Shown piece after piece: positions 20,090 through 30,687 of a stretch of DNA of 64,000 nucleotides. The stretch covers positions 930,001-994,000 of the forward strand of contig NZ_JACHCL010000001.1 of assembly GCF_014200725.1 (NCBI RefSeq), read 5' to 3'. Every line of letters starts with the position of its first letter. The first letter of the stretch is position 1. This stretch comes from Janthinobacterium silvisoli (GTDB lineage Bacteria > Pseudomonadota > Gammaproteobacteria > Burkholderiales > Burkholderiaceae_D). The notes beneath the pieces are model-generated. The model saw nothing but the letters and a program-made list of their open reading frames with translations. It did not search any database and was not told where the DNA came from. Both the position numbers and the translations under genes were made by a program.

Positions 20090-22168
20090 ATGCCGCAAGC
20101 ACCGAGCCACTCCAGCCGCTTTGTTCGTCCCGCCCTGCCCCTTTCCCTGATACTGACCGCCGTACTCACCGCCTGTGGCGGTGGTGGCGGTGGCGCCAGC
20201 GACCCTGCATTTCCTGGCACGCCGCCGCCCACCACGGTGCCGCCTATCACCACACCCGTACCGCCAGCCTCGAATGCCACTACCCCGCTGCTGCTAACTA
20301 GCAACAACGCCCTGTCGGCGCCGCCGCAGGCGTTTGGCTATGGCGTCGTTGCGCTGGGCATGGCGCAAACCGTGGCCGACTGGAGCGCCGGCTTCAGCGA
20401 TAGCGCCACCCTGCCCAAGGCTTGTAGCAACGGCGGCAGCCAGAGCGCCACGTTCAGCGATGCCGATGGCAGCCACAACGTCAGCGCGGGCGACAAGCTG
20501 AGCGTGACGTATGTCAACTGCTACCTGAAGGAAGTCGACGTCGTACTGGACGGCACCATCAACGTGACGTACACCACCCCGGCTAGCGGCCAGCAATTGA
20601 GCGGCAGCATCAGCTTTGCGCCAGGCTTTGCCGAAAGCAGCGGCGGCGCGCGGCAGAACCTGGACGGCAATGTGCGCTTTGACTACACGGCGGGCGACCT
20701 ATCCAAGCTGCTGCACATCTATTCCGACGCGCAGCCGCTGGTCGTCTCGGTGACCGACAGCGTCAGCAAGGCGACCAGGAGCGACACGATCAGTGCGCTG
20801 GATGCACAACATGAATTGCGCATCGACACCGCGCGCGCCACCACCAGCCTGCGCTACCACCTGGCCAGCGAACTGCTGGGCGGCAGCCTGGACATCACCA
20901 CCACCACGCCGTGGACCTCCTGGTTCGACACCCTGCCTGACGCGGGCGAATTGCTGCTGGCGGGCGCCAGCGATAGCAAGGCCAGCCTGCGCGTACGCCC
21001 CGTCGCCGACAGCAGCGAGCTCGACGTGATGCTGGGCGCCACTCCCTTGACCAGCATTCCGGCATCGGCTGCCAGCTATCTGTGGAGCAGCGGCGCCTGG
21101 TTGCCGCAAAATGCGGGCCTGGCCAAATACGATATCAAGCCGGCCACGCAAAGCGGCTTGTCGCTGCTGATTGCGCCCGACTTGACGAATGTTGCGCCGG
21201 CTACCGGCAGCCTGTCGTGGGTCTACTCACGCCCCCTGCAAGTTTTACCGGTGGGTAATGTGTTTTTCCGGCCGCAAGATGGCAGCTTCGGCACGATCGC
21301 AGCCAATGTCAGCTACAAGGGCGCCATCCTGATCGTGCGTCCTGTCACCCAGTTCGTGCCAGGCGTCAATTATCAACTGAGCTTTGACGATAGCGCCACC
21401 TTCCCGCTGCGCGATGCAGCAGGCAATTCCATCAGCTCGCCTTCCGGCCTGGTGCAAGTCAAGCAAAGCATCCGCGCCGTGATCGGCACCAACAATGCCG
21501 CGCCGCTGCTGCTGGGATCCGGCGCCAGCCTGATCCTCGATGCGAGCGCCTCATCGGCCAATGGCCAGCCTGTCAGCAGCATCCGCTGGCGCCAGGTCTC
21601 CGGCCCCACCTTGACGATCGACGATCCCAAGGCGGCGCGCATCACGGTAACGGGGCCAGCCAGCAGCAAGGGCGTGTCTACCATTGAGTTGCAGGTGACC
21701 AACGCCGCCGGTGAAACGGATACGCAGCAACTGGCGATCCAGGTGCTGACCGATTTCTCGCAAGCGCTGCTGTACACCTACCGCATCGGTACCGGTCCTT
21801 TGATCATTGAAAGCGACGCCAGCGCCACGGAATTCTCCTACGCGCGCTACTATTCGGACAACACGACCGAAATCATGTCCAGCCGCGAGCGCAACTTTCT
21901 CATTACCCTGCCGGCCAACCAGACCTGGCAAGCGGGTCTGACGGCAAGCTACGGCCCCGGCAACACCAGCGGCGTAACTGGCTATGGCTGGGTAGGCGAC
22001 GATGATTGCAAGGGCAAGAGCACGGGCACCTTCATCGTGCGCGAATATGTGTTCGACAGCAGCACGGGCAGCCCAAGCAGCATCGCCATCGATGTGGATG
22101 ACAACTGCGCCGGCGTGACCACGCAGGCGTCGATACGCTACCGTAGTAAAGTACCTGTGCGTCCATAA
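20090..22168 (+). CDS. Large surface lipoprotein with PKD-like domain, paralogue 2
   Basis: A 692-residue paralogue of the upstream gene with the same layout: signal sequence, lipobox LTAC with C29, hexaglycine and Pro/Thr linker, FSDADGSHNVSAGDKLSVTY, FDTLPDAGELLLAGAS, an Ig-like region, a PKD-like region (LDASASSANGQPVSSIRWRQ) and the closing SIRYRSKVPVRP. Conservation runs the full length, so the pair arose by tandem duplication. It has its own upstream copy of a shared 13-mer, suggesting separate promoters. Function is unknown. Confidence 0.75.
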   Translation: MPQAPSHSSRFVRPALPLSLILTAVLTACGGGGGGASDPAFPGTPPPTTVPPITTPVPPASNATTPLLLTSNNALSAPPQAFGYGVVALGMAQTVADWSAGFSDSATLPKACSNGGSQSATFSDADGSHNVSAGDKLSVTYVNCYLKEVDVVLDGTINVTYTTPASGQQLSGSISFAPGFAESSGGARQNLDGNVRFDYTAGDLSKLLHIYSDAQPLVVSVTDSVSKATRSDTISALDAQHELRIDTARATTSLRYHLASELLGGSLDITTTTPWTSWFDTLPDAGELLLAGASDSKASLRVRPVADSSELDVMLGATPLTSIPASAASYLWSSGAWLPQNAGLAKYDIKPATQSGLSLLIAPDLTNVAPATGSLSWVYSRPLQVLPVGNVFFRPQDGSFGTIAANVSYKGAILIVRPVTQFVPGVNYQLSFDDSATFPLRDAAGNSISSPSGLVQVKQSIRAVIGTNNAAPLLLGSGASLILDASASSANGQPVSSIRWRQVSGPTLTIDDPKAARITVTGPASSKGVSTIELQVTNAAGETDTQQLAIQVLTDFSQALLYTYRIGTGPLIIESDASATEFSYARYYSDNTTEIMSSRERNFLITLPANQTWQAGLTASYGPGNTSGVTGYGWVGDDDCKGKSTGTFIVREYVFDSSTGSPSSIAIDVDDNCAGVTTQASIRYRSKVPVRP

Positions 22169-22174
22169 GCAATG

Positions 22175-22208
22175 CCTGCCGCAGCCACGCGCTGCCGCAG
22201 GACTTTTT
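22175..22208 (+). terminator. Rho-independent terminator after lipoprotein 2
   Basis: Arms CCTGCCGCAGC/GCTGCCGCAGG pair with one mismatch and are followed by AC and TTTTT. The T-run abuts the leuA stop codon on the opposite strand. Confidence 0.7.
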
Positions 22209-23752
22209 CAAGGCTGAGGGTCGATACGTTCATCTTTCGCATGCAGCTTGTTGAGCGCCGCCAGATAAGCCTTGGCGGCGGCGACGATAATGTCGGCGTC
22301 CACCCCCACGCCATTGACGATGCGCCCGTCGCGCGACAGCCGCATCGTCACTTCCCCCTGCGACTGCGTGCCTGTGCTGATGGCATTGACGGAAAACAGC
22401 ACCAGTTCGGCGCCACTGGCGGCCGCGCTTTCAATCGCATTGACGGTCGCATCGACCGGGCCATCACCCTGCCCCTCACAGCTGCGCTGCTCGGCGCCAA
22501 GCAGGAATACCACCGTGGCATGTGGCACCGCGCCCGTGGCTGATTGCTGCGTCAGTGAAATAAAACGGTAGTACTCACTGTCTTGCGCCTGCTCTTCTGC
22601 GCTGACGAGGGCCAGGATGTCTTCATCAAAAATCTCTGCCTTGCGGTCGGCCAGTTCCTTGAAGCGCCCGAACGCGGCGTTCACCTCCGCCTCGGACTCC
22701 AAAGAAATACCCAGTTCCTGCAAGCGCTGCTTGAAAGCATTGCGGCCCGACAGTTTGCCCAGCACGATCTTGTTGGCGGTCCAGCCCACGTCTTCGGCGC
22801 GCATGATTTCATAGGTTTCGCGGGCCTTTAAAATGCCATCCTGGTGGATGCCGGACGCGTGCGCAAACGCATTCGCGCCCACCACAGCCTTGTTCGGCTG
22901 CACGGCAAAGCCCGTGATTTGCGAGACCATTTTCGAGGCCGCCACGATCTGCGTGGTGTCGATGCCCACCGTCAAGTTGTAATAGGCGGCGCGCGTGCGT
23001 AGCGCCATCACCACCTCTTCCAGCGCCGTGTTGCCGGCCCGCTCGCCCAGGCCATTGATGGTGCACTCGATCTGGCGCGCGCCGCCTATCATGGCGCCGG
23101 CCAGGGAATTGGCCACCGCCAGGCCCAGGTCATTATGGCAATGCACCGACCAGATGGCCTTGTCGGCATTCGGGATGCGCTCGCGCAAGCGCTTGATGGT
23201 ATTGCCAAACACTTCGGGTACGGCATAACCGACCGTATCGGGGAAATTGATGGTGGTGGCGCCCGCAGTGATGACTGCTTCCAGCACGCGGCACAGAAAA
23301 TCTTCATCGGAGCGGCTGCCGTCTTCGGGGCTGAATTCGATGTCGTCCGTAAACTGGCGTGCATAACGTACGGCGTTTTGCGCCTGCAACAGCACTTGCT
23401 CGGGTGTCATGCGCAGCTTCATCTGCATGTGCAGCGGCGAGGTGGCGATAAAGGTGTGGATGCGCTTGCGCTCGGCGGGGGCCAGCGCTTCGGCGGCGCG
23501 GGCGATGTCGCGGTCATTGGCGCGCGACAACGAACAGATGGTGGACTCGCGCACGGCGCCGGCGATTGCCCGTATTGCCTCGAAGTCGCCTGGCGAAGCG
23601 GCTGCGAAGCCCGCCTCGATCACATCGACCTTCATGCGTTCGAGCTGGCGGGCGATGCGCAGCTTTTCTTCGCGGGTCATGGACGCGCCGGGCGATTGCT
23701 CGCCGTCGCGCAAGGTGGTGTCGAAGATGATGAGTCGGTTATTTGCATTCAT
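22208..23752 (-). CDS. leuA: 2-isopropylmalate synthase
   Basis: A 514-residue enzyme condensing acetyl-CoA with 2-oxoisovalerate, the committed step of leucine synthesis. The N-terminal [12 protein letters not shown] (D11, R15, D16) and the metal ligands H204 and H206 in [15 protein letters not shown] are intact, as is [18 protein letters not shown]. The C-terminal LeuA allosteric domain (about 390-510) for leucine feedback is present. Length fits the family's short bacterial form (about 510-520). It lies downstream of pssA, as in many Burkholderiales. Confidence 0.97.
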   Translation of the reverse strand: MNANNRLIIFDTTLRDGEQSPGASMTREEKLRIARQLERMKVDVIEAGFAAASPGDFEAIRAIAGAVRESTICSLSRANDRDIARAAEALAPAERKRIHTFIATSPLHMQMKLRMTPEQVLLQAQNAVRYARQFTDDIEFSPEDGSRSDEDFLCRVLEAVITAGATTINFPDTVGYAVPEVFGNTIKRLRERIPNADKAIWSVHCHNDLGLAVANSLAGAMIGGARQIECTINGLGERAGNTALEEVVMALRTRAAYYNLTVGIDTTQIVAASKMVSQITGFAVQPNKAVVGANAFAHASGIHQDGILKARETYEIMRAEDVGWTANKIVLGKLSGRNAFKQRLQELGISLESEAEVNAAFGRFKELADRKAEIFDEDILALVSAEEQAQDSEYYRFISLTQQSATGAVPHATVVFLLGAEQRSCEGQGDGPVDATVNAIESAAASGAELVLFSVNAISTGTQSQGEVTMRLSRDGRIVNGVGVDADIIVAAAKAYLAALNKLHAKDERIDPQP

Positions 23753-23811
23753 GGCTGCTCCTGACTGAAGACTGGCTATGCTACCGACCCACCTTATCTG
23801 ACTACTTCATC

Positions 23812-24657
23812 TTAATGGTCGGTCTGGATAATGCTAACGGGTTTGCCTTTGGCCATGCGCCAGAAAAACACGGCGTAGCCGGACAAGCCATACGTTACAA
23901 AGATGGGGAACAATACTTTCGGCGGATCGATCGAAATCAGCGCAAAGAACAGCGCCAGCAAAAAGACTACGATGAAGGGCACGGATTTGCGGAAGTTCAC
24001 ATCCTTGAAGCTGTAGAACGGTACGTTGGTGACCATCGTCAAGCCGGCGAACAGGGCAATCACCCACGACACCCAGGCCAGCTGGTTGCCCGACACTTGC
24101 AGGTCGTTCATCAGCAGGATAAAGCCGGCGATCATGGCCGCCGCCGCCGGGCTGGGCAAGCCCTGGAAGAAGCGCTTGTCGACCACTGCGATATTCGTGT
24201 TGAAGCGGGCCAGGCGCAAGGCGGCGCCGGCGCAGTACACGAAGGCGGCCAGCCAGCCCAGCTTGCCCATGCCGCGCAGCGACCATTCATAGATCACCAG
24301 CGCCGGTGCCGCGCCAAACGACACCATATCGGACAGGCTGTCGTACTGCGCGCCGAATTCGCTCTGGGTATTGGTCAGGCGGGCGATGCGGCCATCGAGG
24401 CCATCGAGGATCATGGCGATGAAGATGGCCCAGGCCGCGTGTTCGAATTTCTGGTTCATGGCCATGACGATGGCGTAGAAACCGCAAAACAGGGCAGCCG
24501 TCGTGAATGCGTTGGGCAACAGATAGATTCCCCGGCGGCGCAAGGTTTTCTTGCCCACGCCATCGGCGACCGGCTGGCGCGCGAATTTGCTGAAGCGGGA
24601 AGCTTTGGAGACTGCGGGTGTGCCGTTCTTGCCTCTACGACGGGGGAAGTTTGCCAT
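23812..24657 (-). CDS. pssA: CDP-diacylglycerol-serine O-phosphatidyltransferase
   Basis: A 281-residue integral membrane enzyme making phosphatidylserine, the precursor of phosphatidylethanolamine. The CDP-alcohol phosphotransferase motif DG-x2-AR-x8-G-x3-D-x3-D is exact, within DGRIARLTNTQSEFGAQYD and on to SLSD. Several hydrophobic helices follow. The basic N-terminus (NFPRRRGKNG) is typical of the PssA type. The ATG at 24657, with GGAA upstream, is preferred over a TTG nine codons earlier. The phosphatidylserine decarboxylase gene psd, often adjacent, is absent from this neighbourhood. Confidence 0.95.
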   Translation of the reverse strand: MANFPRRRGKNGTPAVSKASRFSKFARQPVADGVGKKTLRRRGIYLLPNAFTTAALFCGFYAIVMAMNQKFEHAAWAIFIAMILDGLDGRIARLTNTQSEFGAQYDSLSDMVSFGAAPALVIYEWSLRGMGKLGWLAAFVYCAGAALRLARFNTNIAVVDKRFFQGLPSPAAAAMIAGFILLMNDLQVSGNQLAWVSWVIALFAGLTMVTNVPFYSFKDVNFRKSVPFIVVFLLALFFALISIDPPKVLFPIFVTYGLSGYAVFFWRMAKGKPVSIIQTDH

Positions 24658-24801
24658 GTTGTTCCATTTCTTGTGTACTGCCAATTAAGCGATGCCGAAT
24701 GGCTGGCAGTAGCTCCGCGCCACTGCCAGACTATGCTGCCATTATAGAGGAGCTGCCGCCAAAGAAAAGCACGGCGGCGTCAAGCTGACAACATTGCACG
24801 G

Positions 24802-24833
24802 ATATTCAAGTGCTGAGTTCAGCACTTGAATAT
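24802..24833. repeat. Perfect 32-bp palindrome after the SIMPL-1 gene
   Basis: ATATTCAAGTGCTGA and TCAGCACTTGAATAT are exact reverse complements separated by GT, starting three bases after the stop of the SIMPL-domain gene. It probably forms a transcript-end hairpin, but there is no long T-run. The 100 bases between here and the pssA start hold nothing else obvious. Confidence 0.75.
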
Positions 24834-24836
24834 GCC

Positions 24837-25595
24837 TTACTTGAACTTTACCTTCGCTACCAGGCCCATATTGAGGGTCGTTTCGCCCGGCTCGAAGCTC
24901 GGTTCCGCTACTTGCTGGCCGCCATACGCCATCGCATCGGCGCTGACAGAACGCGCAGCCATCAGCGTGGGGCGCTGGGCAAAGTTGCCCGAACCTTCGA
25001 AATCGATGGTATCGATCACGGCATCGTTCAGGTTGCGGCCCATGGCGGCGGCAATCGCAGCCACCCGCTGGTTCAGGTTTTGATACGCGGCGGCGATGCG
25101 CTGGTCATCGAGCTTGCGCACGGTGGCTGGCGCCAGGCCAAAGTTCAGCCGGTTCAGGGTCAGCACGGATTGCGCGGCCGAAACGGTTTTTGGCAAGGCC
25201 GCCAGATTGGTGGTCGTTACCTGCAGATACTGGCCCACGCGCCAGCCGGTCGGCACACGCGGCTTGGCAACGCTGCCGGCTGGCAATGGCGCCACTTCCG
25301 GGTAGACGGCATAGGTGTAATAGCCCTGGGTCTTCAGCACGGCTTGCGGGTCGGCCTGCTTGACGATGGCCACGCCCTGGTTCATTTTCTGGTTCACGCG
25401 CGAGGCGGCGGCGGCCTTGTCCTTGTCCTGCTCTTCGATGGCCAGGGTCACGGTCACCTGGTCATTCGCATGCACCACCTCACCATTCGCGGGCACGACG
25501 ACCAGGGCGCCGGCAGTCGGCAGGCTCTGCGCCTGGGCGGACAGGGCCACGGTGGCAAGGGCGGCCGCAGCCAGCATCGTTTTCATGACGGTCAT
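24837..25595 (-). CDS. SIMPL-domain (DUF541) periplasmic protein, paralogue 1
   Basis: A 252-residue exported protein: signal peptide (cut near ALSAQA-QSLP) and a SIMPL/DUF541 domain across the mature part, with the opening LVVVPANGEVVHANDQVTV, the helix EEQDKDKAAAASRVNQKM, VGQYLQVTTTNLAALP and an ending in GETTLNMGLVAKVKFK. Family members (BP26 of Brucella, YggE of E. coli) form oligomeric periplasmic assemblies linked to oxidative stress; the role here is inferred only. GAGGAG lies six bases before the ATG. It is a tandem paralogue of the next upstream gene. Confidence 0.85.
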   Translation of the reverse strand: MTVMKTMLAAAALATVALSAQAQSLPTAGALVVVPANGEVVHANDQVTVTLAIEEQDKDKAAAASRVNQKMNQGVAIVKQADPQAVLKTQGYYTYAVYPEVAPLPAGSVAKPRVPTGWRVGQYLQVTTTNLAALPKTVSAAQSVLTLNRLNFGLAPATVRKLDDQRIAAAYQNLNQRVAAIAAAMGRNLNDAVIDTIDFEGSGNFAQRPTLMAARSVSADAMAYGGQQVAEPSFEPGETTLNMGLVAKVKFK

Positions 25596-25711
25596 CTATT
25601 TCTCCTCGGATTTCTACCACATGGACGCGCATGGGGTGATGATGGCTACCCCATGGCTTTATCGAAATACTACAGCGCGGCCGCAAGGTGCGGCGCGCGG
25701 GCTTACATGAA

Positions 25712-26467
25712 TTACTTGAATTTGACCTTGCCAACCACGCGCATGTCCAGGGTGGTTTCGCCTGGCTCGAAGCTAGGTTCGGCAACGGCGCTGTCATCCG
25801 CCATCTTGGCGCTGCGCATCATCATCGGTGCGGCAGCTGGACGGCTTTCATTGGCGTAACTGCCCGAACCTTCAAAATCGACTGTATCGAGCACGGCATC
25901 GGACACATTGCGGCCCATGGCGCGCGCGATCGAAGCGATGCGCTCGTTCAGATTTTTATAGGTGGCAGCGATACGCTGATCGTCGAGCAGACGGATAGTT
26001 TCCGGCTTCAGGCCGAAATTCAAGCCGTTCAGGGTCAGCACGCCTTGTGCGGCCGACACGGTTTTCGGCAGATTAGTCAAATTACTGGTCGTCACTTCCA
26101 GATACTGGCCCACGCGCCATGCGGTCGGCACGCGCGGCTTGGCGACAGCGCCGGCTGGCAGCGGACGCTCTTCCGGATACACAGGGTAGGTGTAATAGCC
26201 ATACGATTTCAGTACGGCTTGCGGATCAGCCTGCTTGACGATGGCCAGACCCTTGTTCATCTTCTGGTTGACGCGCGAAGCGGCAGCGGCCTTGTCCTTG
26301 TCCTGCTCTTCGATGGCCAGGGTAGCGACCACCTGGTCATTGGCGTGCTTGACTTCGCCGTAGGCAGGAACCACCACCAGGGTGCCAGTCGTCGGCAGGG
26401 TTTGCGCTTGCGCGCTCAGGGCAACGGTGGCAGCGGCGGCGACAAGGACGGATTTCATGACGGTCAT
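25712..26467 (-). CDS. SIMPL-domain (DUF541) periplasmic protein, paralogue 2
   Basis: A 251-residue paralogue of the downstream neighbour, highly similar throughout: MTVMKSVLVAAAATVALSAQ signal, VVVPAYGEVKHANDQVVATL, EEQDKDKAAAASRVNQKMNK and GETTLDMRVVGKVKFK. It differs most in the Met/Ala-rich region near residues 205-225. GAGGAG lies eight bases before the ATG. The two copies are separated by 116 bases and each has its own ribosome-binding site. The duplication looks recent because nucleotide similarity is also high. Confidence 0.85.
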   Translation of the reverse strand: MTVMKSVLVAAAATVALSAQAQTLPTTGTLVVVPAYGEVKHANDQVVATLAIEEQDKDKAAAASRVNQKMNKGLAIVKQADPQAVLKSYGYYTYPVYPEERPLPAGAVAKPRVPTAWRVGQYLEVTTSNLTNLPKTVSAAQGVLTLNGLNFGLKPETIRLLDDQRIAATYKNLNERIASIARAMGRNVSDAVLDTVDFEGSGSYANESRPAAAPMMMRSAKMADDSAVAEPSFEPGETTLDMRVVGKVKFK

Positions 26468-26644
26468 AGGGGTGCTCCTCGGTAATGGATAGTGATGACA
26501 GGGGCAAAGATAGAGTATTAACTCTCAGCGCTTGCCCGATAAATCTTGTCAAAGTGTGTAGATTCTACCGCCCTAACCATTCCCGTGGCGCAAATTAACA
26601 AATCGTCACAAACTGCCCTCTGCCGTCACATTTTCTCACATTTG

Positions 26645-26668
26645 ATAACAGTGTTATTTTAAATAACA
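26645..26668. repeat. AT-rich overlapping palindromes
   Basis: ATAACAGTGTTAT (26645-26657) and TGTTATTTTAAATAACA (26652-26668) are both perfect inverted repeats and share an arm. They lie directly after the MFS exporter stop and upstream of the SIMPL-2 promoter region. They may be a weak terminator or an operator. The rest of 26468-26644 shows no gene. Confidence 0.5.
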
Positions 26669-27934
26669 TCAGTGTCCGGCGACCACACCCCCTGTTCGGC
26701 GGCCCGGCTTGAAGCTGTGAGCGCGGGCGCGCCAGGCGACACCCAGCGCCACTAACAGCAAGCCCAGCATGGCCCACGGGAACGCGGCCGCGCCGTAGCC
26801 GTCGAGCAGCATGCCGCCAGCCAGGCCACCGCCCGCAATCGCCACGTTCCAGATGGTTGCCACCATCGCTTGCGCCACATCCATGCCATCGCCGGCCGCA
26901 TCGGCCGATGCCGTTTGCAACAAGGTGCCTGCTCCGCCAAAAGTCATGCCCCAGACCACCATGCTGATATAGATCACGGCGGGAGAATCCATGGCGAGGC
27001 CCAGCGCCACCACCACCAGCGCGAAGGCGGCGATGCTGCCCAGCACCATCTTGCGCAGCCAGCGGTCGATCAGCTGGCTGACCAGCCAGATGCCCGCCAG
27101 CGAGCCCATGCCATACACCAGCAGCACCAGGTCGACCCGGCTGCGCAAGCCGGACGGCGCCAGGAACGGCGCGATATAGGTGTACAGGATATTGTGCGCC
27201 AGCATCCAGGCCACAATCACGCACAGGATGGGACGCACGCCCGGCGTCATGAAGACTTGCCGTATGCTCAGGCGCTCGCCATCTTTTTGCCCCGGATAAT
27301 CAGGCACGGCCAGCAGCACCCAGGCAATCAGCACCACCGCCAGGCCCGACATGATGCCAAAGATGCTGCGCCAGCCCAGCACGCCCCCCATCAAGGTGCC
27401 CAGCGGCACGCCGAGCGACAAGGCCAGGGGCGTGCCTATCATGGCGATCGCCATCGCCCTGCCCTGCTGTTCCACCGGCACCATGCGCCGCGCATAACCG
27501 GCCATCAAGCCCCAGGCCAGCCCTGCGGCCATACCGGCCAGGAAACGCGAGACCAGGGTCACGATGTAATGCGGCGACAGCGCCGTGATCGTATTGAAAA
27601 CCAGAAAACCGCCCACGGCCAGCAACAGCACATGGCGCCGGCGCCAGCCGCTGGTCAGCGCCGTGAGCGGAATCGCCGTCAGGATCGAGCCGATGGCATA
27701 CACGGTCACCAGTTGGCCCGTCATGACTTCGGAAATACCGAGGCCTTGCGCGATCTGCGGCAACAAGCCAGCCGGCAAGGTTTCCGTCAGGATGGCGATA
27801 AAACTGGTCATGGCCAATGCCAGCAAGCCAACCACGGGCAGGCGATTGGAATTGGAGTTGGAAATAGAAACAGGGGGAATAGAAACATCCGCAGCGCCCT
27901 GTCCAGGCACTGTGGCGGTAATACGGTCAGTCAT
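26669..27934 (-). CDS. MFS transporter, DHA1 family (AraJ/SotB-type exporter)
   Basis: A 421-residue permease with 12 predicted helices after a 30-residue polar N-terminus. It shows the drug:H+ antiporter-1 features: FIAILTETLPAGLLPQIAQG in helix 1, the motif-A loop LTALTSGWRRRHVLL, and SRFLAGMAAGLAWGLMAGYA in helix 4. The closest functional types export sugars, arabinose analogues or purine nucleosides; the substrate here is not readable. AAGGACTCCT precedes the ATG. Confidence 0.85.
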   Translation of the reverse strand: MTDRITATVPGQGAADVSIPPVSISNSNSNRLPVVGLLALAMTSFIAILTETLPAGLLPQIAQGLGISEVMTGQLVTVYAIGSILTAIPLTALTSGWRRRHVLLLAVGGFLVFNTITALSPHYIVTLVSRFLAGMAAGLAWGLMAGYARRMVPVEQQGRAMAIAMIGTPLALSLGVPLGTLMGGVLGWRSIFGIMSGLAVVLIAWVLLAVPDYPGQKDGERLSIRQVFMTPGVRPILCVIVAWMLAHNILYTYIAPFLAPSGLRSRVDLVLLVYGMGSLAGIWLVSQLIDRWLRKMVLGSIAAFALVVVALGLAMDSPAVIYISMVVWGMTFGGAGTLLQTASADAAGDGMDVAQAMVATIWNVAIAGGGLAGGMLLDGYGAAAFPWAMLGLLLVALGVAWRARAHSFKPGRRTGGVVAGH

Positions 27935-28109
27935 AGGAGTCCTTCTGATTGCGCAGGCGACTAATCAACTAGCGCCTGGCGTGCTACGAAAGCGGTGATG
28001 CGCGTTGCGGTCGGCAGAAACCGAAACAGATGCAGAGTGATATGAAACTGCAAAGGAAGGGCGGAATTATATAGCAGGCAAGCGAGAAACGTGCACACAA
28101 GAAAAAGCC

Positions 28110-28141
28110 AGGCGCCATCAGGAACCTGGCTAGCGACGCTT
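28110..28141 (-). terminator. Rho-independent terminator
   Basis: On the minus strand AGCCAGG/CCTGGCT arms are followed by TTTTCTT, 13 bases after the stop of the 131-residue/136-residue membrane-protein pair. The remaining 27935-28109 region, upstream of the MFS gene, holds no gene. Confidence 0.8.
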
Positions 28142-28153
28142 ATGTGCAGGAAA

Positions 28154-28564
28154 TCAGGCCAGGCTGTCGACCGGTGCCTTGGCCGTCTTCAGCAAACCCC
28201 AGCCCAGGGCGGCCAAAGCCAGCATGACAGCGCCTCCCGTCCAGTAGCTGCTAAACATGGCCATGCTATCGGGCGGCATCAGCCTCAGGAATTCATCATT
28301 ACCAAAGATGCATGCTATGGTCAACAGCATGAACGCGCTAATGGCCGCCGTCGATAACAGGACGATGCCCGTATCGCGCCGCCAGCGGGAAAATCCGCTC
28401 ACGGCGAGTCCGGCCAGCATAGCGACGATTGCCAGCACCATGAAGATGGCCAGCACTAGCCATCCGCCATCGGAGGCGATATCTTTCACGAAGGCAAACA
28501 TGCTGATCAGGTAAATGAATATCCCTGCAAAGAGCTTGAACACCACGCTGAAAAACTTACGCAT
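28154..28564 (-). CDS. Small membrane protein, unknown
   Basis: A 136-residue protein with four hydrophobic segments (about 5-27, 35-57, 66-90 and 106-127) and short charged loops (SRWRRD, FGNDEF). No family is recognised. Its ATG overlaps the end of the upstream gene by eight bases, so the two are translationally coupled and probably form one membrane unit. Confidence 0.65.
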   Translation of the reverse strand: MRKFFSVVFKLFAGIFIYLISMFAFVKDIASDGGWLVLAIFMVLAIVAMLAGLAVSGFSRWRRDTGIVLLSTAAISAFMLLTIACIFGNDEFLRLMPPDSMAMFSSYWTGGAVMLALAALGWGLLKTAKAPVDSLA

Positions 28565-28952
28565 CGTTGGCTGCTACGCGTGGGTTAAAGTAGGCATTGG
28601 TGTTCGGACGGAACAGGAAATACGCGATCACGGCAAACAATACGGCACCAGGAATCAGGGTGCTCTTCATGGGTGAGGTCGCCAGGCCGATGACCAGGCC
28701 GATCACGCTCCAGCCCACGTAGACCAGGCGTGCCCAGTTGTGCCCCTGGCGCATGGCAATACCCGCCACCAGACTCAGTGCCAGCCCGCCGTACATCATT
28801 CCATACTGCAATGCAATCGGCATCGGATTCTTGGCCATCAACTCCTGCACCAGTGGATTGCCATGGCTGTAGTAACCGGAGGCCAGCGACAGCACCGAGG
28901 TGACGATAATGAACCAGGAAATGATATTGACGGAGGTAGGACGGGTGCGCAC
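28557..28952 (-). CDS. Small membrane protein, unknown
   Basis: A 131-residue protein with four predicted helices and the C-terminal motif YFLFRPNTNAYFNP, which resembles small membrane proteins of the DUF2127/YdfR kind but cannot be assigned. The start is taken as the GTG at 28952, nine bases after AGGA. An ATG at 29015 would add 21 residues but has no ribosome-binding site and lies in AT-rich sequence. It overlaps the next gene by eight bases. Confidence 0.65.
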   Translation of the reverse strand: MRTRPTSVNIISWFIIVTSVLSLASGYYSHGNPLVQELMAKNPMPIALQYGMMYGGLALSLVAGIAMRQGHNWARLVYVGWSVIGLVIGLATSPMKSTLIPGAVLFAVIAYFLFRPNTNAYFNPRVAANDA

Positions 28953-29065
28953 GTGAGAGTTCCTAATGAATTTTCTAAATATAAATAATACACGTAGGAA
29001 ATACTTTAGTGACATTATTTTTAGAGCAAGCTGCCCCTGCCAGCACGGCGCTATCCAGACGGACG

Positions 29066-29092
29066 AAAAAAAGCCGGCTAAAGCCGGCTTTC
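29066..29092 (-). terminator. Rho-independent terminator of the ilv operon
   Basis: AAAGCCGGC-TTTA-GCCGGCTTT is followed by a run of T on the minus strand, 22 bases after the ilvC stop. Confidence 0.9.
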
Positions 29093-29114
29093 TCTTGCGA
29101 ACAACTACAACTGC

Positions 29115-30685
<1,571 letters not shown>

Positions 30686-30687
30686 GA

